Source of the DNA: Ruminococcus sp.
GTDB lineage: Bacteria > Bacillota_A > Clostridia > Oscillospirales > Ruminococcaceae
Length of the DNA stretch: 64,000 bases
Direction of reading: 5' to 3'
Assembly: GCA_017480485.1 (NCBI GenBank)
Contig: JAFVAN010000003.1
Coordinates: 36,763 to 100,762, forward strand
The notes beneath the pieces are model-generated. The model was not told the DNA's origin and searched no databases. It saw nothing but the letters and a program-made list of their open reading frames with translations. Below are positions 8,160 to 18,100 of the stretch, in pieces. Positions within the stretch are counted from its first letter, which is position 1. Each line of letters opens with the position of its first letter. A program made the translations under genes and the position numbers.

Positions 8160-8915
8160 TCAGTCAAGTATGCGACCGTCACGGGAGATGGTCACGACCT
8201 GCCAGGGAATGAACTTGCCGCTGGCACGCAGTGCGTTTTCGGCGGCTCTTTGCAGGCCACCGCAGCAGGGCACCTCCATGCGAACTATGGTAACGCTTTT
8301 GATGTCGTTGCCCGCTATGATCTCAGTGAGCTTTTCGGTGTAGTCCACGGCATCAAGCTTTGGGCAGCCGATGAGGGTGATCTTTCCCTTCATGAGATCC
8401 TCGTGCATATTAGCGTAGGCGTAGGCGGTGCAGTCGGCGGCGATAAGCAGCTTTGCGCCGTCGTAGAAGGGCGCCGACGTTGGCAGCAGCTTTATCTGGC
8501 AGGGCCACTGGTTAAGACGGGAAACGGCTCTGGATGCCGTGGAAGTTGCTTCCGCCTGCTGCTCGCTGCGGTCAAGCTGCATGAACCGCGACCCCGGGCA
8601 GCCCTGTCCTGCGGCGTGGTGCGCCATCTCGTCCATCATTTTTTTCTCCTGCTCTGTCATAGTTTTTTCCTCCTCTTTCTTCCTTTGGTTTTCCTTGACC
8701 GCGGCCTCGTCGTAGGCGGGGGCTTCGCGGTTCTCAAAGGTTATAGCTCCCGTGGGGCAGCCCGGCAGGCAGTCGCCGAAGCCGTCGCAGAAGTTCTCCC
8801 TGACCAGCCTCGCCTTGCCGTCGATGATGTCGATGGCACCTTCGTGGCAGGCCTGTGCGCAGAGCCCGCAGCCGTTGCACTTTTCTTCGTCTATGTGTAT
8901 GATCTGTCTTATCAT
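8160..8915 (-). CDS. 4Fe-4S ferredoxin-type iron-sulfur protein
   Basis: 251 residues from ATG 8915, with GGAGGCG at 8921-8927. The N-terminal ~60 residues hold two 4Fe-4S binding motifs (CNGCGLCAQACHEGAI and CDGFGDCLPGCPTGAI). After a charged linker, the C-terminal ~150 residues contain further cysteines (GCPG, DCTAY, GCPK, PCCGG) and may bind another cluster or serve as a redox platform. The family is often found beside Crp/Fnr regulators of nitrosative or redox stress, as here. A palindrome centred at about -41.5 from its predicted start of transcription suggests activation by the divergent regulator. The substrate is unknown. Confidence 0.8.
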   Translation of the reverse strand: MIRQIIHIDEEKCNGCGLCAQACHEGAIDIIDGKARLVRENFCDGFGDCLPGCPTGAITFENREAPAYDEAAVKENQRKKEEEKTMTEQEKKMMDEMAHHAAGQGCPGSRFMQLDRSEQQAEATSTASRAVSRLNQWPCQIKLLPTSAPFYDGAKLLIAADCTAYAYANMHEDLMKGKITLIGCPKLDAVDYTEKLTEIIAGNDIKSVTIVRMEVPCCGGLQRAAENALRASGKFIPWQVVTISRDGRILD

Positions 8916-8943
8916 GTGCTCGCCTCCTTGATTTTCTGATCCT

Positions 8944-8987
8944 ATTATAGTATAATAGAAATGAAAAGTATGTGGTTTGAACCACAT
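8944..8987. promoter_or_regulatory. Crp/Fnr operator and divergent promoters
   Basis: A perfect inverted repeat, ATGTGGTT-TG-AACCACAT (8970-8987), sits between the divergent genes. On the minus strand TATAAT (8949-8944) has no good -35, and the palindrome centre lies 41.5 bp upstream of the predicted start, the standard position of a class II activator. On the plus strand TATAAT (8951-8956) places the same palindrome just downstream of the start, which would allow autorepression. Confidence 0.7.
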
Positions 8988-9015
8988 TTTGAAAAAATTT
9001 TTTGGAGTGAAGAGC

Positions 9016-9666
9016 ATGGATATCAAGACGCTGAAAAAAAACGCCCTGTTCAAGGGCATGACGGAGGGGGAGACGGACAGCTGCCTTTCGGAGCTGAGGG
9101 CTGTGCAGAAGAGCTACAAAAAGGACAGCTTCATCCTCCACGCGGGAGACAGGACCCGGCGAATGGGGCTGGTGCTTTTGGGGAGCGTGACAGTTGAGAG
9201 CAACGACATTTGGGGCAGCTGCACGATACTGAGCCACATAGGAAAGGGGCAGTTTTTTGCCGAGACCTATGCGCTGCTGCCTGATGAGGTGATGCTGGTG
9301 GACGTAAGGGCGAACGAGGACTGTAGGATACTCTTTTTGGATATCAGCGGGCTGTCTCACTATGCGGCAGAGTGGAGCAGCAAGCTGACCCGAAATCTGC
9401 TTATGATCTCGGCGCACAAAAATCTGGCGCTCTCGGGCAGGAGCTTTCACACCTCGCCAAAGAGCGCCAGAGGACGTATATTGTCATACCTCAATACCGT
9501 TGCCCTTCAAAAGGGGTCTAATGAATTCGACATCCCCTTTGACCGCCAGCAGCTTGCAAATTACCTGAACCTTGAGCGCACCAATATGTCCAAGGAGCTT
9601 GGCCGCATGAAAAAGGACGGGCTTATCGAGTGCAGGAAAAATCATTTTCGGCTTATAAAAACGTAG
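9016..9666 (+). CDS. Crp/Fnr-family transcriptional regulator
   Basis: 216 residues from ATG 9016, with GGAG at 9004-9007; an upstream in-frame ATG overlaps the operator and is less likely. The N-terminal cyclic-nucleotide-binding-like beta barrel covers ~20-120 (GQFFAETYALLPDEVMLVDVRA). The C-terminal winged helix (~145-215) contains FDRQQLANYLNLERTNMSKELGRMKKDGLI. No N-terminal cysteine cluster for an Fnr-type iron-sulfur centre is visible. It probably senses a small molecule or haem/nitric oxide in the manner of HcpR-type regulators and controls the divergent ferredoxin gene. Confidence 0.85.
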   Translation: MDIKTLKKNALFKGMTEGETDSCLSELRAVQKSYKKDSFILHAGDRTRRMGLVLLGSVTVESNDIWGSCTILSHIGKGQFFAETYALLPDEVMLVDVRANEDCRILFLDISGLSHYAAEWSSKLTRNLLMISAHKNLALSGRSFHTSPKSARGRILSYLNTVALQKGSNEFDIPFDRQQLANYLNLERTNMSKELGRMKKDGLIECRKNHFRLIKT

Positions 9667-9696
9667 GCAAGGGCAGCACCGCTTTTCAGCTCTGTC

Positions 9697-10422
9697 TCAG
9701 TCGTGGCGCTCGTTGGTGTTTTTGAACATCTCGCAGAAGCGGCCCGAAAAGGCGGGAGGCTCGCCGTGCTTGTAGAGGTGTGAGATATCGCCGAAGGCGC
9801 TGGTCCTGAAATACGCGAGCCCCTCGCGGCGCTCCTCTGTGATGACAGTCGTGACCGAGGTGGGTGCTGCAACAAAGCCGTGCCAAAGTATCATTGGAGA
9901 AACGTTGAGCAGGTGTGACAGCATCACGCAGGTCACGCCGAAATGGCAAAAGAGGGCAATGGTATCGTTGTTTGGAGACAGGGCGCGGTAGAGGTTTCCC
10001 TCCCGCTTGTAGCCGTGGCTCTCAATAAGGGCGTCGAGGCCGTCACAGACCTGCCTGTAGCCCTCCTCCATCCCTGCCTCCTGCATAATGGGGGTGGTGT
10101 ACCATTTGTCCTTGTCATAGTATTCGGGAACGGCTGTCCAGTCCGCGGGGAGCCAGTCCCAGGCAATGCGCCTGCCGCCCTTGCCATCGTCGATGCGGGT
10201 GTCGAACTCCCGCGCCCATTCAAGGACCTGCGCGGTGCGCCCCGCTTTTTTCAAGGTGTACTCTGCGGTCCTTTGGGCCCTTCCCAGAGGAGACATATAG
10301 TAGTCCTTGATATCCATGGGCGCGATGCGCTTTGCAAGCAGCTTGGCCTCCCTGTGTCCCTTCTTCGTCAGTGAGTCGAGCTTGTAATCGGGGTCGCCGT
10401 GCCTTATGAGTAAGATCTTCAT
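9697..10422 (-). CDS. Histidine phosphatase family protein
   Basis: 241 residues from ATG 10422, with GGAGG at 10431-10435. The family signature RHG follows the first strand (MKILLIRHGDPDY), and the second catalytic histidine lies in ALFCHFGV near residue 175. The enzyme belongs to the phosphoglycerate mutase-like superfamily and should remove phosphate from a small metabolite or protein. It starts 16 bp after the glycerate kinase gene, so the two are co-transcribed and it may act on a phosphoglycerate-like compound. That link is inference. Confidence 0.85.
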   Translation of the reverse strand: MKILLIRHGDPDYKLDSLTKKGHREAKLLAKRIAPMDIKDYYMSPLGRAQRTAEYTLKKAGRTAQVLEWAREFDTRIDDGKGGRRIAWDWLPADWTAVPEYYDKDKWYTTPIMQEAGMEEGYRQVCDGLDALIESHGYKREGNLYRALSPNNDTIALFCHFGVTCVMLSHLLNVSPMILWHGFVAAPTSVTTVITEERREGLAYFRTSAFGDISHLYKHGEPPAFSGRFCEMFKNTNERHD

Positions 10423-10438
10423 TTTGCTATCCTCCTGC

Positions 10439-11563
10439 TTATCTGAACATGACTGCCTGCCGAACGGCGTTTGCGAGGGCTTTGGCGGCGTTGGCCTTAT
10501 CCATTGCCTCTTCAAGGGTCAGCTTGCCGTCGTTGATGCAGTAATATGAGGTCATCCCCTTTTCAAGGCAGAGCTCCGCGCCCTCGCCAATGGAGCCCGC
10601 GAAGCCAAGGCAGGGCTTTCCGAGGCGCTTTGCAAGGGCTGCGACGGCTATCGGGGCCTTGCCCATTGCGGTCTGGCCGTCAATTCGGCCCTCGCCCGTG
10701 ATGACGCAGTCGGAGTCCGCGATGCACCTTTCGGCGCCTGTCATTTCAAGTATCAGCTCGGCGCCCGACCGCATTGCTCCGCCAAGGAAATATTTCAGGG
10801 CAAAGCCCAGTCCGCCAGCGGCTCCCGCGCCCGGAAAGCTCGGGTCGGCTTCGGGGGTGAGGGCCTTTGTCAGCTCTGCGAAGCTGCCGAGCCATCGGTC
10901 CATGAGCAGGATGTCCTCGGGGCGGGCGCCCTTCTGTGGGGCAAAGATACGGCTGGCGCCGTGCTCGCCGCAGAGGGGGTTGTCAACGTCACAGGCGATG
11001 AAAAAGCGGCAGCGCTTCAGCTGGGGTAGGGCGCTGTCAGCCTTTATGGACTTTAGCCTTGAGAGGCCCGCCGCCCCGAAGGGTATCTGTTCGCCGTTCT
11101 CGTCCAGCAGGCCGAAGCCCAGCGCCTGTAGGCAGCCTGCGCCGCCGTCGTTGGTGGCGCTGCCGCCGATGCCGATAATGAAGTCTCGGCAGCCCTCGGC
11201 AATGGCTGTCCGTATCAGCTCGCCCACTCCGAAGGTGGTGGTGTGCATTGGGTCGCGTAGGTCGGGCGGCACCAGAGGAAGCCCCGCCGCTGCGGCCATC
11301 TCGATGACTGCCTTATTGCCGCCCAGCACGGCGTATTCGGCTCGGACCCGTTCTCCCAGCGGGCCTGTGACCTCGGCGTATCTCAGCTCTCCGTCGGCGC
11401 ACCCCGCAATGGCCCTGACAGTGCCTTCGCCCCCGTCTGCAAGGGGCAGGATGTGTATCCTTGCCTCGCTGTCGGCCTGCTTTATTCCAAGCTCGGCGGC
11501 CTCGGCTGCCTCCGCCGAGGTCAGGCTGCCTTTGAATGAATCTATCGCTATGGTGTAGGTCAT
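10439..11563 (-). CDS. Glycerate kinase (GlxK/GarK family)
   Basis: 374 residues, the normal length for class II glycerate kinases. The N-terminus shows the conserved IAIDSFKGSLTSAEAAEA and LPLADGGEGT motifs; further family segments are TGPLG, GIGGSATNDGG and the late TGEGRIDGQTAMGKAP. It phosphorylates D-glycerate to a phosphoglycerate, feeding glycolysis. The ATG at 11563 has CCTCC (GGAGG) at 11570-11574. The downstream gene encodes a histidine phosphatase. Confidence 0.93.
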   Translation of the reverse strand: MTYTIAIDSFKGSLTSAEAAEAAELGIKQADSEARIHILPLADGGEGTVRAIAGCADGELRYAEVTGPLGERVRAEYAVLGGNKAVIEMAAAAGLPLVPPDLRDPMHTTTFGVGELIRTAIAEGCRDFIIGIGGSATNDGGAGCLQALGFGLLDENGEQIPFGAAGLSRLKSIKADSALPQLKRCRFFIACDVDNPLCGEHGASRIFAPQKGARPEDILLMDRWLGSFAELTKALTPEADPSFPGAGAAGGLGFALKYFLGGAMRSGAELILEMTGAERCIADSDCVITGEGRIDGQTAMGKAPIAVAALAKRLGKPCLGFAGSIGEGAELCLEKGMTSYYCINDGKLTLEEAMDKANAAKALANAVRQAVMFR

Positions 11564-11722
11564 GGTCGTTCCTCCGGTCCCATCGGGGCGTCGATGCAGT
11601 AATAACTGCTTATTTTTTCGATGCTATTATACCACAGAACGAGCCCGATTTCAAGGCCGCTGAGGGCGGGAACATGGAAATCAATTTTTAAGAGCCTTGC
11701 TCTAATCTCAGTATTTATTAGG

Positions 11723-11771
11723 CTGAAAGAGGGTATTTCCCCGCCAACGGCGGGGGAATACCCTCTTTCAG
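11723..11771 (-). terminator. Long hairpin between AKR and glycerate kinase genes
   Basis: Two 23-base arms (11723-11745 and 11749-11771) pair with one G-U and a 3-base loop. There is no T run on either side, so it may act as an mRNA stabiliser or processing site as well as a terminator. It separates the aldo/keto reductase from the glycerate kinase pair. Confidence 0.7.
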
Positions 11772-11792
11772 TGTCCGCAGTATTTAACACAG

Positions 11793-12788
11793 TCACTCGG
11801 AAAGGATCTTCTCGATCTCTTCTATCTCACTGTCTGTGAAGTCCAGCCTTTCGATAGCCTTCACATTGTCCGCTATCTGCTCGGGCTTGCTGGCGCCAAC
11901 GAGAACTGTGGTTATTGCCGGGTTGTGCAGTATCCATGCTATTGCCATTTGCGAGAGCTTCTGCCCGCGGCTCCCGGCGATGTCTCCCAGCTTGTTAAGC
12001 TTTGCAAGCATTTCATCGGTAAGCTGTGAGCCTATCCATGTATTACCCTTGCCGATGCGGGAATCTGCGGGGATGCCCTTTAAGTATCTGTCGGTCAGGA
12101 AGCCTTGATACAGCGGCGAGAACACCGATATGCCAATGCCGTTTTCTTTGGCCCAGTCATCCAGCTTGTTGTCCTCTATCCAGCGGTTGAGCATGGAATA
12201 GGAGGGCTGGTTTACGATAAAGGGAGTTTTAAGCTCCTTGAAAATAGCAGATATCTCCGCAGTCTGCTCCCTGTTGTAGTTTGACACCCCCACATACAGC
12301 GCCTTGCCCTGTCTTACTACATGGTCGAGTGCAAGGGCGGTCTCCTCAAGGGGCGTGTTGGGGTCAAAGATGTGGTGGTAGAAGATATCCACATAGTCGA
12401 GGCCCATGCGCTTCAAGCTCTGATCGAGGGAGGCGATGAGATACTTGCGGCTGCCGTTCTTGTCGCCATAGGGGCCATCCCACATTTCATAGCCCGCCTT
12501 TGTGGAGATGCACAGCTCATCGCGGTAGGCTCGCAGCCCTCTGTCAAGTATTTTCCCGAAATTCTCCTCCGCCGAGCCGTTGTAGGGGTGGCCGTAATTG
12601 TTGGCAAGGTCGAAGTGGGTGATGCCCAGATCAAAGGCAGTGCGGCACATATCCTCGGCGTTTGCAAACACCGAGCCGAAGCCGAAGTTCTGCCATAGAC
12701 CCAGCGATATCGCGGGCAGCTTTAGCCCGCTGCTGCCGCATTTGCGGTAGATCATTTTTTCGTATCTGTTATCGGCTGCTTTGTACAT
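11793..12788 (-). CDS. Aldo/keto reductase, YghZ/Gpr-like
   Basis: 331 residues. The catalytic tetrad is visible: D in THFDLANNYG with Y, K in CISTKAGY, and H in IFYHHIFD. The GLWQNFG start and YGHPYNGSAEENFGKIL are characteristic of the L-glyceraldehyde 3-phosphate reductase group (AKR14, E. coli YghZ). It should reduce small aldehydes with NADPH, and detoxifying methylglyoxal or glyceraldehyde phosphate is the likely role. It begins 12 bp after the GGDEF-EAL gene ends, with GGAGGA at 12793-12798, so it may share that transcript. Confidence 0.9.
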   Translation of the reverse strand: MYKAADNRYEKMIYRKCGSSGLKLPAISLGLWQNFGFGSVFANAEDMCRTAFDLGITHFDLANNYGHPYNGSAEENFGKILDRGLRAYRDELCISTKAGYEMWDGPYGDKNGSRKYLIASLDQSLKRMGLDYVDIFYHHIFDPNTPLEETALALDHVVRQGKALYVGVSNYNREQTAEISAIFKELKTPFIVNQPSYSMLNRWIEDNKLDDWAKENGIGISVFSPLYQGFLTDRYLKGIPADSRIGKGNTWIGSQLTDEMLAKLNKLGDIAGSRGQKLSQMAIAWILHNPAITTVLVGASKPEQIADNVKAIERLDFTDSEIEEIEKILSE

Positions 12789-12800
12789 AATGTCCTCCTT

Positions 12801-15011
12801 TTATGCTTTTGTTTTAGGCGTTCCCTGCATATAGAGCTCCGAGACCCTGAGCTCTCCGTTTTCGATGTGTCGGCGCAGCTCGTCAAAGGGCTGGGGCTTC
12901 GAGAACAGATAGCCCTGAGCTCTGTCACAGTCGATGGAGCTGAGGAAGTCGAACTGCTCCCGTTCCTCCACGCCCTCGGTGAGGGACACCATTCCAAGCT
13001 GTTTGGTAAGGCTTACGATGTTTTTAAGGATGGGGCGGGTCTTCTGGTTGTTCGAAAAGCCCGAGAGAAACTTCATATCTATTTTCAGCACGTCGAACTG
13101 GTAGTCCTTGAGCACGTTAAGGGACGAGTAGCCGCTTCCGAAGTCGTCGAGCCAAACCTTGTAGCCCAGCTCCTTCAGCGAGCGCATGGCGGCTTTTAAC
13201 AGGTCCTGATTGTCCGAAAGGGCGCTCTCGGTTATCTCCACGTCAAGATATTCTCTTGGAACGTTGTATTTCTTTGCCAGACGCCACAGCTCATCAACTA
13301 TGTTGCAGAGCTCGAAATCGAGCCGCGAGAAGTTAAGTGACACAGGCGCGAAGGGCCAGCCGTTATCGGCGGCGGCGCGATAGGTCTTGCAGACCTCCTC
13401 GATGATACAGATGTCGATCTTGTGTATCTGCCTGTGCTCCTCCAATACCTCGATGAAGGCCGAGGGCGGCAGAAGGCCGTAGGTGGGGTCGAGCCAGCGG
13501 GCAAGGGCCTCAAAGCCGATGATGGTCTCACCCTTGGTCTCAACAACGGGCTGATAGTAGACCTTTATCCAGCCTGACTCTATTGCGGTGTCAACGTTGT
13601 TGATGATGTACTGCTTCAAGCGGAACTTTTCCTCCAGCTTGCTGTCGTACATACGGTAATACTGGTCGAAGCGCTTCTTGGTGCTGTTGCAGGCAAAGCG
13701 GGCATAGTCGCAGGCCAAGCTGGGGTCAACGTCCTCCTGATCGTGGGGGCGGTAGGCGCCGCATTTTAGCTCGATGTGTATCTCGCCGTCATAGCTGCTA
13801 AGGATGTTATAGACCTCGTCCACCTTCTCGCGGCAGCCGTCAAACTTTGTAAGGACTACGAAATGATCGTCGGAGAAGCGGGACACCAGTGAGCCCTCAA
13901 AGGTGGATTCAAGCAGCTCGCCCACCTCGATGAGCAGCTCGTTGCCTGCCTGAAAGCCGTTCTTTTCATTATAGTATTTGAAATTTTCTATATCAAAGAA
14001 GAGAAAGACGATGTTGGACTTGTCGGTGGTGACGTAGCCAAGCAGCTTCTTGGCCTCGCTCCTGAAATATACCATGTTGTGTATGCCCGTCAGCTCGTCC
14101 TCGACGGATATCTTGCTGAGGTAGGCGTTAACGTCCTCAAGGTGCTCGTCCTTCAGGGCCTGAGAGAGGGTCTTGTTGTAGTTGGATATACAGAACAGCA
14201 GCGTCGAGAGCCACATGGTAAAGCCGTTTATCTTTATGCCGTCTCCCAAGCCGGGCTTGTACTGCGAGAAATCCACCACGCCGGTGAAGGCGCCGACGGT
14301 GTTAAGGTCCAGCATACTGCTGATCTTATAGTAGAACATCAGGTACGAGACCGTAAGCACCAGAAAGCCCAGCCATGGCCGCCATACCAGCAGGCAGATA
14401 ACGAACAGCTCCATGGTCAGGAAGGTGAGTATCTGGCCGCCTGTGCGGTAGCTGTTGGCAGAGATGATGATCCCGAAGTTTATGCACACAAAGGAAAAGA
14501 TGTACATTACCGAAAGGCTCTCGGCCTTTTTGTTGCCGCGGTCGGTAAGCAGCACCACCGCAAGGATTATCATCGACACTGCGCCGAAAAGAAGGATTAT
14601 GTAGTTTTGAAGAGAAGAGGTTGGCTTGCCGCTGTCCTTGTACTGTGTCAGCATCCATATCTCGAAGGCCACCACCGCCGCCGAGAGCAGGATGACGAGG
14701 ATGCCGACCCATCGCACTCTGCGCTTGTCATACAGCACCCTCACCGCATAAAGCAGCATCAGTATGCCGGATGCCAGCAGCAGGAAGTAGTTGGAGTAAT
14801 ACTTCTCTGTCAGGTCCCAGAACTGGGCTTGCAGGTGCTGGGTGATTATCGTCCTCGTCATGCGCTCTATCATCCAGAGCTCCAGCACGATAACGACCAC
14901 CGACATATATATACTTGCGCGCATATTAGTGGTGTAGAAATATTCTCTTACATACTCGCTCTGCTTGTTGAGGCCAAGCCAGCGCAGCAGTGTATTGCCC
15001 ACCTTTTTCAT
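12801..15011 (-). CDS. Membrane GGDEF-EAL protein, probable c-di-GMP phosphodiesterase
   Basis: 736 residues. The N-terminal ~285 residues hold about seven membrane helices. A GGDEF domain follows (about 300-455), but its signature is SDDHF at 380-384, so cyclase activity is doubtful and it may be regulatory. The EAL domain (about 460-725) keeps EAL at 501-503, N560, E592, D622/D623 in DDFG, K643 and a late EGVE, the set needed for phosphodiesterase activity. It probably lowers c-di-GMP in response to a membrane signal. It is divergent from a hybrid histidine kinase and followed closely by an aldo/keto reductase. Confidence 0.9.
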   Translation of the reverse strand: MKKVGNTLLRWLGLNKQSEYVREYFYTTNMRASIYMSVVVIVLELWMIERMTRTIITQHLQAQFWDLTEKYYSNYFLLLASGILMLLYAVRVLYDKRRVRWVGILVILLSAAVVAFEIWMLTQYKDSGKPTSSLQNYIILLFGAVSMIILAVVLLTDRGNKKAESLSVMYIFSFVCINFGIIISANSYRTGGQILTFLTMELFVICLLVWRPWLGFLVLTVSYLMFYYKISSMLDLNTVGAFTGVVDFSQYKPGLGDGIKINGFTMWLSTLLFCISNYNKTLSQALKDEHLEDVNAYLSKISVEDELTGIHNMVYFRSEAKKLLGYVTTDKSNIVFLFFDIENFKYYNEKNGFQAGNELLIEVGELLESTFEGSLVSRFSDDHFVVLTKFDGCREKVDEVYNILSSYDGEIHIELKCGAYRPHDQEDVDPSLACDYARFACNSTKKRFDQYYRMYDSKLEEKFRLKQYIINNVDTAIESGWIKVYYQPVVETKGETIIGFEALARWLDPTYGLLPPSAFIEVLEEHRQIHKIDICIIEEVCKTYRAAADNGWPFAPVSLNFSRLDFELCNIVDELWRLAKKYNVPREYLDVEITESALSDNQDLLKAAMRSLKELGYKVWLDDFGSGYSSLNVLKDYQFDVLKIDMKFLSGFSNNQKTRPILKNIVSLTKQLGMVSLTEGVEEREQFDFLSSIDCDRAQGYLFSKPQPFDELRRHIENGELRVSELYMQGTPKTKA

Positions 15012-15055
15012 AACGGCACCCCCGTTCGTATTTTGGTGAATGTGTTATTTACATC

Positions 15056-15084
15056 ATTATATTATATTTCATAAAAAAAGTCAA
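15056..15084 (-). promoter_or_regulatory. Promoter for the GGDEF-EAL gene
   Basis: On the minus strand, TTGACT (15084-15079) and TATAAT (15061-15056) are separated by 17 bp, about 45 bases before the start codon at 15011. Confidence 0.75.
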
Positions 15085-15113
15085 CCAAAAAACATATCTA
15101 TGCGCGGCGGGTA

Positions 15114-15142
15114 TTGAATTTCCATTTTTTATGTGGTATAAT
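15114..15142 (+). promoter_or_regulatory. Promoter for the hybrid kinase gene
   Basis: TTGAAT (15114-15119) and TATAAT (15137-15142) are 17 bp apart, with a TG extension just before the -10 element. Its -35 is back-to-back with the minus-strand promoter, 30 bp away. Confidence 0.75.
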
Positions 15143-15186
15143 CGTAAATAGATACAGACTACTTGCTTGAGAACTGAGGCGATGAT

Positions 15187-18100
15187 ATGAAAAATGCCAT
15201 AAATAAAAAGGGCTTGTATGCTGCTGTTATCGGCGGCGTGCTCGTTGCGGTCATCCTTGTTTTTGGCACCTTTTGGTCCGGCCAAAGGGCAAGGCAGGAC
15301 GCCGAGAACGCCGTAAGCTCGGTGAGCAGGCTCTATCTTGACGAGCTTGCGGGCAGGCGCGAGAAGGTGGTGGCCTCGGCCCTTGACAGAAATATACGGA
15401 ATATGCAAACTGCGGTCAGCCTGCTGACAGAGAACGACCTGAGCGACATCGAGCATCTGCAGGCCTATCAGCAGCAGATGAGAAAGCTCTACACCCTTGA
15501 AAAGTTTGCCTTCGTTGATACCAACGGGCTGATATACACCTCCCGCGGCACCCTCAACGATATTGACAAGTACAGCTTTGACTACAATAATATCTCCGAG
15601 CCCGAGATCTCCGTCAAGGACAGCGACGACGGCGGGAAGAGCGTTATCATCGCCATCCCAGTGGACAGGCTCCCCCTTGAAGGCCAGACCCTCACTGTCT
15701 GCTTTATGGAGATCGACATGGACACCATGCTGGAGGGCGTGTCGCTGAGCTCCGACAACAACGACACCACCTTCTGCAACATCTACACCAGTGACGGCAC
15801 GGCGCTTACGGACATGGTGCTGGGCGGCCTTGCCAGCGAGGACAATCTGCTTGAAGCCATAAGCCACGCCAGCTTTGACAAGGGCAGCTCCGCCGAGAAG
15901 CTGAGAGCGGATTTTGAAAGCGGCACCGCGGGAATTATCTCCTTTACCTACAACGACACCAAGGAGACCCTCTCCTATAAGCCAATAAAAGGCACCGACT
16001 GGATGCTTACATATCTTATCCGCGAAAGCGTTATCAGCGACAACATCAGCTCCGTGTCCCGTGGGATAATCGTAAGAAGCCTTATCCAGACAGTCTTGAC
16101 GGCTGTGGTGCTGCTTGCGATGTTCGCCTTTATGTTCTTGCAGAACAAGAAGAATGCCCGCCTTGCAATAGAAAAGGAGACATCCGAAACGGCTAACCGC
16201 ATCAAGCAGGAGGAGCTGGAGCAGAGGCTGAAGCTGCAAAATGAGCTGCTTGAACAGGAAAAGCTGCGCACAAGGCAGGATCATATGATAACCGCCCTGG
16301 CCTCCGATTACAGAAGCGTTTACTATGTGGACCTTGATTCTGATGACTGTATCTGCTACCGCTCGGAGGTGAGCCCCGAGGAAGGGCCCCAGGTGGGCGA
16401 CCGCTTCTCTTATCTTGACGCCTTCACCCGCTATGCAAACGACATCGTTGCCGAAGGCTACCGCGAGGGCTTTTTGAAGTTCATTGAACCCGACAATATA
16501 CGCAGGCGGCTTGAAAAGGAGCTTATCCTTGCGTACCGCTATCTTATCATTAGGAACGGCGAGGAGTCCTATGAGATGCTGCGGGTGGCAGGCGTGCGCC
16601 ACGCCAAGGATAGAGATGACCATAAGGTCCACGCCATCGGCGTCGGATTTACCAACATTGACAGCGAGATGAGGGAGTCCTTGGCCCGCAGTCAGGCCCT
16701 GAGCGACGCTCTTGCCGCCGCCGAGCAGGCAAGCAAGGCCAAGACCGCATTTCTGTCGAATATGAGCCATGAGATAAGAACGCCCATGAACGCCATCATC
16801 GGCCTTAACGACATCGCCCTCAACGACCCGGAGATCTCCGAAAAGACAAGGGCTCATCTTGAGAAAATAGGCGGCTCCGCGAACCACCTGCTCAGCCTTA
16901 TCAACGACATCCTTGATATGTCAAGGATAGAGTCGGGCCGACTGGTGCTCAAGAACGAGGACTTCTCCTTCTCCAAGCTGCTGGAGCAGATCAACACCAT
17001 GTTCAGCGCCCAGTGCACCAGCAAGGGCCTGGATTACAGCTGCCGAGTTATCGGCACACCTCCCACCCGCTTTATCGGCGACAACATGAAGCTTCAGCAG
17101 GTGCTGATAAACATCCTTGGCAACGCAGTCAAATTCACCCCCGAGGGCGGCAGGGTAGGGCTCACCGTTGAAAGGACGGCCCAGTTCGATAACAAGTCAA
17201 CTCTACGCTTCACCGTTTCCGACACTGGCATCGGCATGAGCAAGGAGTATCTGCCCAAGCTCTTTGAGACCTTTAGTCAGGAGGACAGCTCCTCCACCAA
17301 CAAGTACGGCAGTTCGGGCCTTGGCATGGCCATCACCAAAAACATAGTTGAGATGATGAACGGCAACATCGAGGTGCAGAGCGAAAAGGGCAAGGGCTCG
17401 ACATTTACCGTCATCGTCACCCTTATGGACAGCGTCTGCGCCGACGGTGATGACAAGGACACTGATATCCGATTGAACGAAATGAGCGTTCTCGTCATCG
17501 ACGACGATCCCGTGGCCTGCGAGCACGCCAAGCTGGTGCTTGAAAAGACAGGGATATCCTGCGAGACCGTGCTTTCGGGCAGGGAGGCGTTAGAGCTTGT
17601 GAGGGTACGTCAGGCAAGGCATAATTCCTATGACCTAATACTCGTGGACCTTAAAATGCCAGATATGGACGGCGTTGAGACAACGCGGGAGATAAGGAAG
17701 ATAGTAGGCCACGATTCGGCTATCGTCATCATAACCGCCTACAGATGGGACGATGTGCTTGAAGAGGCCGCAAATGCGGGCGTTGACGGCTTTATTGCAA
17801 AGCCGCTGTTTGCAAGCAGCGTCATTGATGAATACAAGACCGCTTACAGAAAGAAGAACCTTTCCGAGAAAAAGGCCAAGCACAAGGCCGACCTTAACGG
17901 AAGGCATATCCTGCTTGCGGAGGATGTGGAGATCAATGCAGAGATAATAAAGATGGTGCTTTCGATGCGGGGGATGATCGTTGACCACGCGGAGAACGGC
18001 AGGATAGCTCTTGAAAAATACAAGGAAAGCGCCGCAGGCTACTACGACGCAGTGCTTATGGATATTAGGATGCCAGAGATGGACGGCCTTGAAGCTACGA

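Noticed and set aside
8133..8939. Open frame of 268 codons on the plus strand
   Set aside because: Antisense to the ferredoxin-type gene, which has two clear 4Fe-4S motifs and its own ribosome site.
10590..11558. Open frame of 322 codons on the plus strand
   Set aside because: Antisense to the glycerate kinase gene; Ser/Pro/Arg-rich translation typical of a shadow frame in GC-rich DNA.
14079..15074. Open frame of 331 codons on the plus strand
   Set aside because: Antisense to the membrane part of the GGDEF-EAL gene; extreme composition rich in His, Gln and Val.
15049..16887. Open frame of 612 codons on the minus strand
   Set aside because: It lies antisense to the hybrid histidine kinase, whose codons and domains are clear; the antisense protein has no recognisable features.
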